64,000 nt of DNA from positions 296,948-360,947 of the forward strand of contig CAYPRB010000001.1 of assembly GCA_964413055.1 (NCBI GenBank), in the 5' to 3' direction. This stretch comes from UBA3102 sp964413055 (GTDB taxonomy: Bacteria > Bacillota > Desulfotomaculia > Desulfotomaculales > Pelotomaculaceae). A model generated the notes under the pieces. That model saw nothing but the letters and a program-made list of their open reading frames with translations, did no database searches and had not been told where the DNA came from. This document shows positions 1-8,533 of the stretch, one piece after another. The position numbers and the translations under genes were made by a program. Each line of letters opens with the position of its first letter. Within the stretch, counting starts at the first letter, position 1.

Positions 1-1755
1 GGTTCTGCACCCGGCGGGGATCATGACATTGACGGGTGGAAACCGGTAAATCATCTCCTGGAAAACCTCATCTTTGATGGAAAATGCTTTCGGGCAGGAA
101 AAAATCCGGAACAGTTCATGCACTACCTGCCGGGTTCCTTCCATGGTGTAAAGGTTGCCCGGAAATACCCGTTCCATTGCTTCCTCCAGGGCTTGCATGA
201 AGTCTTTGACATAACGGGTGAGCACCTGGGGCCCGGCATTTTCAGGGGCCTGCAGGCTGTTATAGATAAACTGGTTGAATGCCTCGTGGTAGCGGTGCTG
301 GAGCCGGTTAAACATCTCCTCGGACCATAAAACTTTTTCCCCGCGCCCCTCGATTTTTTTCGGCAGTACTATGGGTATGCCGGGAACAAATTCCAGGTAA
401 TGCGCGGGTGTCAGCGGCGGTCTGGTTTCCAGTTCCTTGCTGCGCCAGGTTTGGATGAAGTCATCTCTAAGCCAAAGAAAATCTTTGCGTTGCTCTTCTA
501 TAGTTGCCGCTGCCTCGCCTAAAACCAGGGTGTCCACATCCAGAACCTTAAAGTTTTTCAGCTCTGATTGCAAAGACTGAATATGGTCGATATAACTGGC
601 AATCCGGCCGCCGAAAGCAAAGGTAAGGGAGTTAAGGATATCGTCACTGCGGGCAGCGGTAGCGGTGTCGAACCAGTACTTAAACAACAGGCGGTAGACA
701 ATATCGGCCCAAATTTCACCTTCCACTTTAAATTCTTTGGCCGGCACCGGAGCCAGGTTTTCCATGTCCTCCTGCAGGTAATCATAGTAGGAGGTTTCAG
801 CCAGGTTCTTGTACTGGTAGAAGCTGTACCGGAAAAGCGACAGGTCGCGGGTGGAATAAGTTGGCTGGTAGGGGACGTCGCGGTAATTGCAGCCGTAAAT
901 ATCCGGCGTTTTAAGGATGAAACTTTTAGTTTCCAGCCAGTAGGCCTCGTCTCTTTTCAGACATTCAAACATGGACCGGGCATTTTCCTTAAAAACAAAA
1001 TTCAGCTTGTCGAGAGAAATATCACCCAGCCTGGCACCAAGCTCAACCAGGCAGATTTGCTTGTTCCAGAGGATCGCCCGGGTCAGCAGCCACGGGTCGA
1101 TTCCGAATTCTTGAGTAGTATCCAGCCAGAATTTAATCTCCGTGCAGAAATCTTCCACCAGGTCGTGGCATATGGCATAAATCCCGCTCAGGCTTTTATC
1201 AACTTTGTAACCGTAAAACGCTTCTAAAAGCGGGGCGGTAAAGAACCCGCCCAGGAGGTCTTCAAAGAAATGTCTTTGAAAGGTGGTCAATACCAAGTCA
1301 TATTCATTGCGAATGGGTTCGATGATGCGCTTGATCCATTCCGGTTGTAATCCCCGGCCGTTTTCCTGCACCAGGTCGGCAGTAAAAATAACCGCGTCGG
1401 ATTCCATGACGTTGGCTATTTCCAGTATGGCGCGGATACTGCTGCCCCTGCCGTTGCTGCCGGGGAGCATCAAAAATTCCAGGTGGGGCACCTTTAAGTT
1501 AACCCGGCGAATGGCTTCCAACGCTTCGGTTCCCTTCGGGTCCCCGGCGCAAACAATGAGCGTCCGGTCCGGTTCCTGAAGTGCGCACATGCTTTCATCC
1601 AACATTTTCAACAGCTCCGGCAGAACGTCCTTTTCGTTATAAAAAGGGATCCCGAGCACCAGATTGACCTGGTTGAAGGCGCCGGCCCTCTTGCAGGCGC
1701 CTTCAATACTACGGTTAAAAAGATTTTCAATGTCCGGCGATTGTCTTGCGGGCAT
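1..1755 (-). CDS. GT-A fold glycosyltransferase (GT2-like), 3' end outside the window
   Basis: The minus frame is open from an ATG at 1755 to the window edge, so at least 585 residues are present and the C terminus is missing. The N-terminal part reads as a GT-A nucleotide-sugar transferase: LVLGIPFYNE near residue 30, then a glycine-rich PGSNGRGSS stretch and AVIFTADL at the expected donor/metal site. A later FGIDPWLLTRA segment recalls the GID motif of mannosylglycerate/glucosyl-phosphoglycerate synthases (GT78/GT81); that resemblance is from memory and weak. A GGGGGG Shine-Dalgarno site lies just before the ATG. It is the last visible gene of a four-gene minus-strand cluster with two GT4 enzymes and a GH130 enzyme, 54 nt after the previous gene. 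Acceptor and product are unknown. Confidence 0.7.
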   Translation of the reverse strand, partial: MPARQSPDIENLFNRSIEGACKRAGAFNQVNLVLGIPFYNEKDVLPELLKMLDESMCALQEPDRTLIVCAGDPKGTEALEAIRRVNLKVPHLEFLMLPGSNGRGSSIRAILEIANVMESDAVIFTADLVQENGRGLQPEWIKRIIEPIRNEYDLVLTTFQRHFFEDLLGGFFTAPLLEAFYGYKVDKSLSGIYAICHDLVEDFCTEIKFWLDTTQEFGIDPWLLTRAILWNKQICLVELGARLGDISLDKLNFVFKENARSMFECLKRDEAYWLETKSFILKTPDIYGCNYRDVPYQPTYSTRDLSLFRYSFYQYKNLAETSYYDYLQEDMENLAPVPAKEFKVEGEIWADIVYRLLFKYWFDTATAARSDDILNSLTFAFGGRIASYIDHIQSLQSELKNFKVLDVDTLVLGEAAATIEEQRKDFLWLRDDFIQTWRSKELETRPPLTPAHYLEFVPGIPIVLPKKIEGRGEKVLWSEEMFNRLQHRYHEAFNQFIYNSLQAPENAGPQVLTRYVKDFMQALEEAMERVFPGNLYTMEGTRQVVHELFRIFSCPKAFSIKDEVFQEMIYRFPPVNVMIPAGCRT

Positions 1756-1809
1756 GTATTCAACCCCCCATACTGTTTTTTACCCGAATTAAATGTGAGG
1801 TGCAACCTT

Positions 1810-4089
1810 TTAGTTAAGTTTGACTTGAACCTTGCGTTCAAGGGTTTTTTGAATTACCGCTTCTTTTAAACAGATAATGGCCCGGATAAATGCGATTACC
1901 GATTCCGCACCGCAGTTTTCGTTGGCACCCTCCGCAGTCAAGCCGTCCAGCGGATAATCATCCGTTACATTATAAACCGGAACCCCTAATTGGTTATTGC
2001 CGAAAAACCAATTGAAGGCTTTATTAGCCAGGTCAAGGTAAGTTTGATCCTGCGTCAGGTTAAAGGCTTTACAATATGCCTCGACCAGACAGCCTATTTC
2101 TATGGGTTGTTGATCAAAATAGGGCCTTTTGGCGCCTTTGACCAGCCAGCTTTTATTTCCGATGAGATCAAAATAAGTGCCGTTATACTGTAAATTAGTC
2201 AGGAAATTAAGGGTTTCCTGTGCCGTATCCAGGTAGCGGGTTTCTTCGAAAACCTCGTGGGCCAGCATTAACGCGTAAGGTATTTTGGCATTGGCATAAG
2301 TGATTACCGGTTCAAACCATTCCCAACCGGTTTCCCGGTTAGTGCGGTAAAGTTTAACCAGGTGGTCGGCCCCGGACCGGAGTAAATCCTTTACCTGCAC
2401 CGCACCGGGGTATGGCTTCAAATAATGATACAAGCCGCAGATCGCGTAGGCCATGGCTTTGGGGTGGTGGGAAACGGGTTGTGCCGGGATTAAACCGGCT
2501 ATGGCCCTATCAAATAATTCTTTGGCCAGGGAACTTACCGGCGGGCTCGAACTCCAGGCAAGTGTGGTACCGAGTCCCGACAGGACGCGGCCAAAGGTAT
2601 CGTCACCGCCCACCTCGTCCAGATAACGCCGGTCATAACCCACAAAGTTGTGAAAACGGCCGTCTGCCCGCTGCACGTAACGGATAAAGGAAAGATATTT
2701 TTGGGCCAGGGCATAACAGCTGGATTCGTCTTCAAATTTGGCCATTCTGACCACCAAACCAAGGGCGCGCCCAACGTCATCAGCGGTATAACCGTATTTT
2801 AGATCGGGTATGCCGTATTTGGCATGTTGAAAAATACCGGTGTCGTCAGTAAGGCGTTCCAGTAAATGTATTTCTTTGCTTCGTACCGGATAATCCAAGC
2901 TGCGAATACGAAAGGCATTAATGTTTTTTAATTTTTTCAGGTAGTGCTCTTGATATACTTCTCTAAATAATGCGTGATACCTTTCGGAAACTATGGGCCA
3001 GATCATGGACCGGCCGAAATCATATGCCGCCCGGCGTATGGCAGACAGTTGCTCCCGGTCGGCCAGCAGCCGGTTCAGGGTGCCGGCCAGTGTTTGCGGG
3101 TCGTTAAAAGGAACCAGGCAACCGCGGCCGTCGGACAGAATTTCCTGGGCGTACCAGTAAGGGGTCGACACCACGATCTTTCCCAGGGCCACGGCATAAG
3201 CCAGGGTGCCGCTGGTGATTTGCTCCTGCGAATGGTAGGGCGTGATATAGATATCGGAAGCATGGATATATTTATACAGCTCTTCATTGGTCAAAAATTC
3301 GTCTAAGAAGAGGACATGGTTTTCCAGGTGGTTTTCCCGGGTAAGTTTTTTCAAGCTTTCCCGGTATTTTTCCCCCTGGTATTTCACTACTTCCGGGTGG
3401 GTTTTCCCCAGAATCACGTATAATATTTCGGGGTGCTCCTTGACCACCCCGGGCAGGGCTTCAAGGACCAGTTCGAGTCCTTTGCCCGCGCTTAACAGGC
3501 CGAAGGAAAGAAGTACCAGGCGATCCTCGAAACCAAGTTCTTTTTTGAAATAGCACGGGTCCATAAAAGGAAGGTCCGGGACGCCGTGCGGGATCATGGC
3601 AATTTTTTCCGGAGCAACATAATAGACTTCTCTGAGGATTTCTTTGGCTTTATTGCTCATTACCACCACCCGGTGGGAATGGTGAATAATCTCGTTGAAG
3701 GAAGTGTAATAACCGAGCGTGGGTACCTGCAAAACGGTATGGAAAGTCGTAACCACCGGTTTGCGCAATCTTTTCAGGAGCTTGATGATGTGTTGGCCCT
3801 CCGGGCCGCCGAACAGGCCGAATTCGTGCTGCAGGTTGACCACCTGCGCGTCGGAGGAGTTTATGTGGTCCGCGGCCTTGGTATAGTCTGAAATTTTATT
3901 CTTGGCACATATAAAATCAACTTCCGGGGGGAATTTGGTATCCGGGTCTTCATCAACGGCGATAATTTTTCCAATATTGCCGTATAAATTTTGATACGCC
4001 GCCAACAAATTGTTGGTAAAGGTGGCAATTCCACACTTTCTGGGAACATACGAACTGATGAAATACGGTATTAAATCTTTTTGTAACAA
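1810..4089 (-). CDS. GT4 glycosyltransferase with C-terminal alpha/alpha-barrel domain
   Basis: This 759-residue protein has two parts. Residues 1 to about 385 form a GT-B retaining glycosyltransferase (GT4 type): N-terminal PRKCGIATF loop, LQHEFGLFGG, a MIPHGV hinge, and an SGTLAYAVALG donor-site segment followed by VSTPYWYAQEIL. Residues about 410-745 are rich in helices and aromatic residues (YGYTADDVGRAL, GWEWFEPVITYANAKIPYAL) and resemble a six-hairpin glycosidase-like toroid. The start is TTG at 4089, preceded by GAGAGGTG at good spacing. It lies between the GH130 gene and a GT2-like gene, so it probably builds or remodels the same mannose-type glycan. Whether the C-terminal domain is catalytic or carbohydrate-binding cannot be told from sequence. 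Confidence 0.8.
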   Translation of the reverse strand: MLQKDLIPYFISSYVPRKCGIATFTNNLLAAYQNLYGNIGKIIAVDEDPDTKFPPEVDFICAKNKISDYTKAADHINSSDAQVVNLQHEFGLFGGPEGQHIIKLLKRLRKPVVTTFHTVLQVPTLGYYTSFNEIIHHSHRVVVMSNKAKEILREVYYVAPEKIAMIPHGVPDLPFMDPCYFKKELGFEDRLVLLSFGLLSAGKGLELVLEALPGVVKEHPEILYVILGKTHPEVVKYQGEKYRESLKKLTRENHLENHVLFLDEFLTNEELYKYIHASDIYITPYHSQEQITSGTLAYAVALGKIVVSTPYWYAQEILSDGRGCLVPFNDPQTLAGTLNRLLADREQLSAIRRAAYDFGRSMIWPIVSERYHALFREVYQEHYLKKLKNINAFRIRSLDYPVRSKEIHLLERLTDDTGIFQHAKYGIPDLKYGYTADDVGRALGLVVRMAKFEDESSCYALAQKYLSFIRYVQRADGRFHNFVGYDRRYLDEVGGDDTFGRVLSGLGTTLAWSSSPPVSSLAKELFDRAIAGLIPAQPVSHHPKAMAYAICGLYHYLKPYPGAVQVKDLLRSGADHLVKLYRTNRETGWEWFEPVITYANAKIPYALMLAHEVFEETRYLDTAQETLNFLTNLQYNGTYFDLIGNKSWLVKGAKRPYFDQQPIEIGCLVEAYCKAFNLTQDQTYLDLANKAFNWFFGNNQLGVPVYNVTDDYPLDGLTAEGANENCGAESVIAFIRAIICLKEAVIQKTLERKVQVKLN

Positions 4090-4165
4090 GGTATATCACC
4101 TCTCCATCAATAAAACATAATCATAAATCATCAAAATATAACAAGTTTAATGGGGATTATATTTT

Positions 4166-5110
4166 TCATAGCCGGGGCCTTGGTTTCTGCCGGCAAAGGT
4201 TGACCAGGTCGCTGATGCGGGCGGTACCGGCGCACATCACCTGATCTGCTCCGCCCCAGTAAATTTTTACCGTCCCGTCATCTTCGGGGACAGCACCGCA
4301 GCAAAAAACGACGTTGTGCACGTAACCGGTCACTTCCCAGGGGTCTTCCGGTTGCAGGATCCACTCGTCGGCGACCCCGAGAACGCGGGCGGGGTCTTCA
4401 AGATCGTGCAGGGCCACGCCGAGCCGGTATACCGCCCCGTCCATGGTCCGGAAAACACCGTGGTAAATATTCAGCCAGCCCCCGGCAGTCGGAAATGGTG
4501 TGGCACCGGGACCGATTTTCATTTCGTCCCAGTGGTAGCCGGCCGGTTTGACGAGCACCTGCGAATCACCCCAGTGTATCAGGTCCGGGGAGTAGGAAAT
4601 CCACATCGACCAGGGGTTGATTTCAGAGTGGGGCCGGTCCAGGCGCACGTAACGGCCGCCGAATTTTTTCGGAAAAAGAACCACGTTCCGGTGGTCCGCC
4701 TGGGTAATCAAGGCAATTCTTTCCAAAGTCACGAAGTCCCGGGTTTTGGCCAGGCCGATGCGCACCCCGTGCCGGGAATAGGCACTGTAAGTTATCAAAT
4801 AATCATCCTCGATCCGGCAAATACGGGGATCTTCCAAGCCGTATTCTTCGTATTCGGCAAAAACGCCGTGCCGGGAGGGAACCATAAACGGTTCGGGCCG
4901 GACTTGGAACGAGTACCCGTCGGCGCTTTCCGCCAGACCGAGGACCGAGCGGCCGTTATATTGATGTGACCGGAAAATCATCAAATATCGCCCGTTTGCT
5001 TTTACCACTCCGGCATTATGCACCGTCGCCACCGGGTAGGGCACATCGTCCCTGGTCAGGATAGGGTTTCCTGGATAGCGTTTTACCACCGGTTCCTGGT
5101 TTTTCATCAT
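4166..5110 (-). CDS. GH130 family beta-mannoside phosphorylase-like enzyme
   Basis: The 314-residue protein has the GH130 five-bladed propeller signatures: RYPGNPILT near the start, YGLEDPRI carrying the likely catalytic Asp, VVLFPKKFGGRYVRLDRPH, WISYSPDLIHWG, and KIGPGATPF followed by GWLNIYHG. GH130 members phosphorolyse or hydrolyse beta-mannosides, releasing mannose 1-phosphate when phosphorolytic. The ATG overlaps the stop of the upstream GT4-cupin gene by 4 nt (ATGA), so translation is probably coupled. With the mannose-6-phosphate-isomerase-type cupin in that upstream gene, a mannose-based substrate is a fair inference. The exact linkage and the choice between phosphorylase and hydrolase are not resolved. 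Confidence 0.85.
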   Translation of the reverse strand: MMKNQEPVVKRYPGNPILTRDDVPYPVATVHNAGVVKANGRYLMIFRSHQYNGRSVLGLAESADGYSFQVRPEPFMVPSRHGVFAEYEEYGLEDPRICRIEDDYLITYSAYSRHGVRIGLAKTRDFVTLERIALITQADHRNVVLFPKKFGGRYVRLDRPHSEINPWSMWISYSPDLIHWGDSQVLVKPAGYHWDEMKIGPGATPFPTAGGWLNIYHGVFRTMDGAVYRLGVALHDLEDPARVLGVADEWILQPEDPWEVTGYVHNVVFCCGAVPEDDGTVKIYWGGADQVMCAGTARISDLVNLCRQKPRPRL

Positions 5111-6492
5111 AAGCCTGACCTCCTTTTAGTTTGATTCTGGTTGGTTCTGCCGTAATCATCCTGAAGTCGCTCAATGTCGTCTTCACCGAAATAATCTCCC
5201 CGCTGCACTTCAATAAAAACCAGCTCGTCATAGCCCGGGTTCTTTATCCGGTGGGCGTACCCCGCGGGTATGTCCACCGAGTCACCGGTTTGCAGGCTTA
5301 TTTCTTCTTTACCCAGTGTTACAACCGCCTTACCCTTGACAATATGCCAGTGTTCACTCCGCCGCTGGTGGCGCTGCAGGCTCAGGCGTTCCCCCGGGCG
5401 GACCTGGATCCGTTTGATCTTGTGGTCCGGTCGTTCCGAGAGTACTTCGTAGTAGCCCCACGGCCGGTGACCGGTTTCTTTATACATGCCAATAATTTGT
5501 CGGTAGATTTTAAGGTAATTTTCCACCATGCGTTCCCGGGTAAAATGCTCCACTACGATTTTACGGCAGTCCTTCCGGGAGATATCTTTTACCTTGCGTA
5601 CCGCTTCCACTGCGGAATCAATGTCTGTCACCAGAAATCCGTTGACCCCGTTTTGAATGATTTCCGGCATGGAACCCCGGTTAAAAGCCACGACAGGAGT
5701 GCCGCAAGCCCCGGCTTCAATAACCGACAGGCCGAAAGGTTCGTTAAAATTGATAGGATGGAGCAAAGCCAGGGCGTTACCGAGCAACTGGTCCCTAAAC
5801 TCAGGACCGGCAACCCCCAGGTATTGAACCCGGTCCTGGTCCACATAGGGCGCGACCTGGGTTTGGTAATACGCTTCGTCCTGGATGATGCCGGCCATCA
5901 TAAGTTTTATCCCTGCCCGGGCGGCAATTTCTATGGCTTCCCTGGCCCCCTTGTCTTGGTGTATGCGCCCGAAGAAAAGCAGGTAATCTTGAGGAGAAGC
6001 CCGGTAAGTGAAATTTTCCAGGTCGATGCCGTGATAAACGGTGCCCAGATAGTCAAGACCGGGGGCGCGGTCTGCGTTGCTGATCGAGACGTAAAAGGAC
6101 TTTTGGTTATATTTTTGATAAACCGGAAGGATTTTCGGGGAAGAAAATCCGTGAATGGTAGTGAGCACGGGTGTATCCACCAGTCCTGAAAACGCCAGGG
6201 GTAAAAAATCAAAGTGATTATGGATCAGGTCATAATTTTTTGCATTTTCAAACAGCTCGGCAATGTGCAGGCACTCCCAAACTTTGGGATCAAGACCTTT
6301 ATCTTCTTCGTATGGTGCCGGTGCCACGACATGAAGTTTGCCGCGTGTTTTTGATCCGGCCGCAGCGAAAAGGGTGACATCAATTCCCACGTCCACAAGT
6401 CCCTCGGTCAGCAACGAAACCACCCGCTCCCAGGGCCCGTATTTTTCAGGCGGTGTTTTCCAGGCGATGCTGGAAAGCATGGCTACTTTCAC
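5107..6492 (-). CDS. GT4 glycosyltransferase fused to type II mannose-6-phosphate isomerase cupin
   Basis: Residues 1 to about 340 are a GT-B/GT4 glycosyltransferase, with PPEKYGPWERVV at the N-terminal loop, HNHFDFLPLA, VYHGID, and EPFGLSVIEAGACGTPVV as the E-x7-E donor motif. Residues about 345-450 are a cupin of the kind found at the C terminus of ManC/type II phosphomannose isomerases: RPWGYYEVL, KIKRIQVRPGERLSLQRHQR, SEHWHIVKGKAVVTLG, with His and Glu metal ligands in place. The start is GTG at 6492 after GGAAAGGAG. It is the first gene of the cluster and overlaps the GH130 gene by 4 nt. The fusion suggests that fructose 6-phosphate/mannose 6-phosphate exchange is physically tied to glycan synthesis, although the cupin could be regulatory. 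Confidence 0.85.
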   Translation of the reverse strand: MKVAMLSSIAWKTPPEKYGPWERVVSLLTEGLVDVGIDVTLFAAAGSKTRGKLHVVAPAPYEEDKGLDPKVWECLHIAELFENAKNYDLIHNHFDFLPLAFSGLVDTPVLTTIHGFSSPKILPVYQKYNQKSFYVSISNADRAPGLDYLGTVYHGIDLENFTYRASPQDYLLFFGRIHQDKGAREAIEIAARAGIKLMMAGIIQDEAYYQTQVAPYVDQDRVQYLGVAGPEFRDQLLGNALALLHPINFNEPFGLSVIEAGACGTPVVAFNRGSMPEIIQNGVNGFLVTDIDSAVEAVRKVKDISRKDCRKIVVEHFTRERMVENYLKIYRQIIGMYKETGHRPWGYYEVLSERPDHKIKRIQVRPGERLSLQRHQRRSEHWHIVKGKAVVTLGKEEISLQTGDSVDIPAGYAHRIKNPGYDELVFIEVQRGDYFGEDDIERLQDDYGRTNQNQTKRRSGL

Positions 6493-6620
6493 GCCGTCAT
6501 CAACTCCTTTCCCGGAATGTTTTGAGATTATTAAGCTTATAAATTATAATTCATCAGATATAGTGAAATTCCTCCAAAAATTAATAATATTTGCCAGGTG
6601 ATTCCTATCATTATACAAAT

Positions 6621-6651
6621 AAAAAAAATCCCGCTTTTTTTCAGGCGGGAT
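6621..6651 (-). terminator. Intrinsic terminator of the 6641-6994 gene
   Basis: Read on the minus strand, a 7-bp stem ATCCCGC/GCGGGAT with an A-rich loop is followed by eight T. The stop codon of the upstream minus-strand gene lies inside the hairpin. Confidence 0.85.
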
Positions 6652-6994
6652 CCGGAGGAATATAGCCCAAATCCTTTTCTTTTTTCACGGTACCCAAATC
6701 AGTTACCAGGCCGCGGTCCCGCATTTTTTCCCAAAAGGGGAGTGTTGCTTCAAATATTTCATTAACCGTTATTTTGTTAAATGCCGGGCGCAACAAGCTG
6801 AGGGCTTCTTCGCCCAGGCCGTCATGTGCGGGATTAAAACCCACCGTTAATACCCGCAAATCAAAATGGCCGCCGTTTTTGAAACCGACAATTTTAACCC
6901 CGTTGTGGAAGAAGAAAGCCGTAGCCCGATAATTACCGTAACAAACTTCTTTTTGCTTAATGTTGCGGTTTTCGCATTTGCATAACCGGTTCAT
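6641..6994 (-). CDS. Small conserved-looking protein of unknown function
   Basis: A 117-residue protein that I do not recognise. The N terminus has CKCENRN and a further Cys (C20), a Cys-containing start of the sort seen in small metal- or nucleic-acid-binding proteins. The middle reads RATAFFFHNGVKIVGFKNGGHFDLRVLTVGFNPAHDG, which looks like a compact beta-rich fold, and the tail is charged. The ATG at 6994 follows a GGAGGGG-type ribosome site (complement of cccctcc). It stands alone on the minus strand, with its own terminator overlapping the last codons. Confidence 0.6.
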   Translation of the reverse strand: MNRLCKCENRNIKQKEVCYGNYRATAFFFHNGVKIVGFKNGGHFDLRVLTVGFNPAHDGLGEEALSLLRPAFNKITVNEIFEATLPFWEKMRDRGLVTDLGTVKKEKDLGYIPPDPA

Positions 6995-7239
6995 GCGCAG
7001 CCCCTCCTTAAGCTATAGAAAAGGTTCTCTTATTATTATAGGAGAAAAAAAATTAGCCTGACAAACGCAGATATAAAGAAGTATTTTATAAATACGGAAT
7101 ATTTTGAATGTTTGCTTTATTATGCGCAGCAATTCCGGTTTGGGAAATGTTTTAAGACATTTTTAAAAAAGCTAAGATACGTCTTGACTTGTTAATAAAT
7201 AACTGCAATAATATTTCTTGAAAGGTGTAAATATATATA

Positions 7240-7385
7240 ATAAGCTAAGGGGAGTAGCCTCCGGGGAGAATTTATTCCCGGGACAGCAGCCGACAGTACG
7301 GTAGCGATACCCGGTTGCTGTAACCTGACCAGGCGAGGCAAGACCTTCGTGTTTCATAATTAATGAAATACGAAAGGTCTTTTTT
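7240..7385 (+). promoter_or_regulatory. Probable yybP-ykoY (Mn2+) riboswitch with terminator
   Basis: The leader has the conserved yybP-ykoY opening AAGGGGAGTAGC at 7247-7258, a central stem capped near CAGCAGCCGACAGTACGG, and the closing segment around 7321-7347 (AACCTGACCAGGCGAGGCA then AGACCTT). A strong terminator follows at 7341-7385 (AGACCTTCG arm, CGAAAGGTCT arm, then T6). The AGACCTT arm is shared between aptamer 3' side and terminator 5' arm, which fits a transcriptional ON switch when ligand binds. The class is known to sense Mn2+ and to control metal exporters. It sits 32 nt before a CaCA exchanger gene. Assignment is by eye, not by covariance model. Confidence 0.8.
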
Positions 7386-7416
7386 AGTTTTACATTATGG
7401 ACAACTGGGGTGTTAA

Positions 7417-8421
7417 ATGGCTGTTAATTTAATTATATTAACCGGAAGTTTAATTGTCATCCTGCTGGGAGCAAAAATATTTACCAACGGGGTGGAATGG
7501 CTGGGCAAAAGTTTTAACCTTTCCGAAGGCGCGGTCGGCAGTGTGCTTGCGGCTGTGGGTACGGCCATGCCCGAAACGCTGGTGCCTTTGATCGCCATTT
7601 TGTTCGGTCCGTCCGGCACGGCCGTCGATGTGGGTGTCGGGGCCATCCTGGGGGCCCCTTTCATGCTGAGTACGCTGGCTTTCGGCGTGGTGGGGGCGTC
7701 CAAGGTGTACTACTGCCGGAATAACGGCAGGGGCAAGTGTATTGAAGTGACAAATTCCGTCTTAATGAAAGATTTAAAATACTTCTTCTTTTTTTACACC
7801 CTGGCGTTAGCGGCCGCCTTTATACCCCTGCCTTATCAGGCCTTAAAAGTACCGGTGGTCCTGGTGCTGGTGGGTGGTTATGTTTATTACGTCAACAAAA
7901 CACTGCGTGATGGGAAAGGACTGTCGGAATCCGAACTGGAACCGCTGTACCTGGCGCAAAACAATTCCTGTCCCCCGGTGGCAACCATACTGGTGCAAAC
8001 CGCAGCGGGCCTGGTCATGATTGCATCCGGCGCGCATTATTTTGTCGGGGCGCTGGATTTACTGGCTGCCGCCGTGATGGTTCCGGCCTTGCTTTTGTCG
8101 CTGATTATTACACCTATTGCCACTGAACTTCCGGAAAAATTTAACAGTATCATCTGGGTCAAAGGGGGGAAAGACACGCTGGCCATGGGCAACATTACCG
8201 GCGCCATGGTATTTCAAAGTTCTATCTTACCAGCCGTGGGCATTTTATTCACGCCCTGGCTGCTGACCCAGATCGCTGTTTTGAGCGCGCTGCTGGCGCT
8301 CTTGTCGAGTACCATTGTTTATATGTTTGTTAAAAAGCAAAAGCAGCTCAGAGTTGCCGTCATGTTGTATCCGGTCGCCATTTACGGCTTATTTATTTTT
8401 TTGGTATTTGCTATGTTTTAA
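7417..8421 (+). CDS. CaCA-family cation exchanger (Ca2+/Na+ or Mn2+ antiporter)
   Basis: The 334-residue integral membrane protein has about ten hydrophobic segments and the two inverted alpha-repeats of the Ca2+/cation antiporter family. Repeat 1 is near residues 41-66 (GSVLAAVGTAMPETLVPLIA), and repeat 2 near 225-265 (IITPIATELPEKFNSIIW then GNITGAMVFQSS). Glu residues in GTAMPET and TELPE are the expected ion ligands. The ATG at 7417 is only 31 nt after the riboswitch terminator, so control by that switch is likely. A Mn2+ riboswitch upstream suggests that the exported ion is Mn2+ or that Mn2+ is co-handled, but the family alone would predict Ca2+/Na+ exchange. Confidence 0.85.
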   Translation: MAVNLIILTGSLIVILLGAKIFTNGVEWLGKSFNLSEGAVGSVLAAVGTAMPETLVPLIAILFGPSGTAVDVGVGAILGAPFMLSTLAFGVVGASKVYYCRNNGRGKCIEVTNSVLMKDLKYFFFFYTLALAAAFIPLPYQALKVPVVLVLVGGYVYYVNKTLRDGKGLSESELEPLYLAQNNSCPPVATILVQTAAGLVMIASGAHYFVGALDLLAAAVMVPALLLSLIITPIATELPEKFNSIIWVKGGKDTLAMGNITGAMVFQSSILPAVGILFTPWLLTQIAVLSALLALLSSTIVYMFVKKQKQLRVAVMLYPVAIYGLFIFLVFAMF

Positions 8422-8533
8422 ATGTGTGAAACACTTGTTTTTTTGCATAAGGTATCTTAAGATAAAAATAATAATATTTGTTAAATTTTTGTTTTAACTT
8501 TGATTTTAATTTTGCAATGAAGGAGGTTCGCTG

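Noticed and set aside
568..1227. A 219-residue plus-strand frame in the first 1.8 kb
   Set aside because: It is opposite the GT-A glycosyltransferase frame that runs unbroken from 1755 to the edge.
5131..6189. A 352-residue plus-strand frame
   Set aside because: Antisense to the GT4-cupin gene, whose domains and overlap with GH130 are clear.
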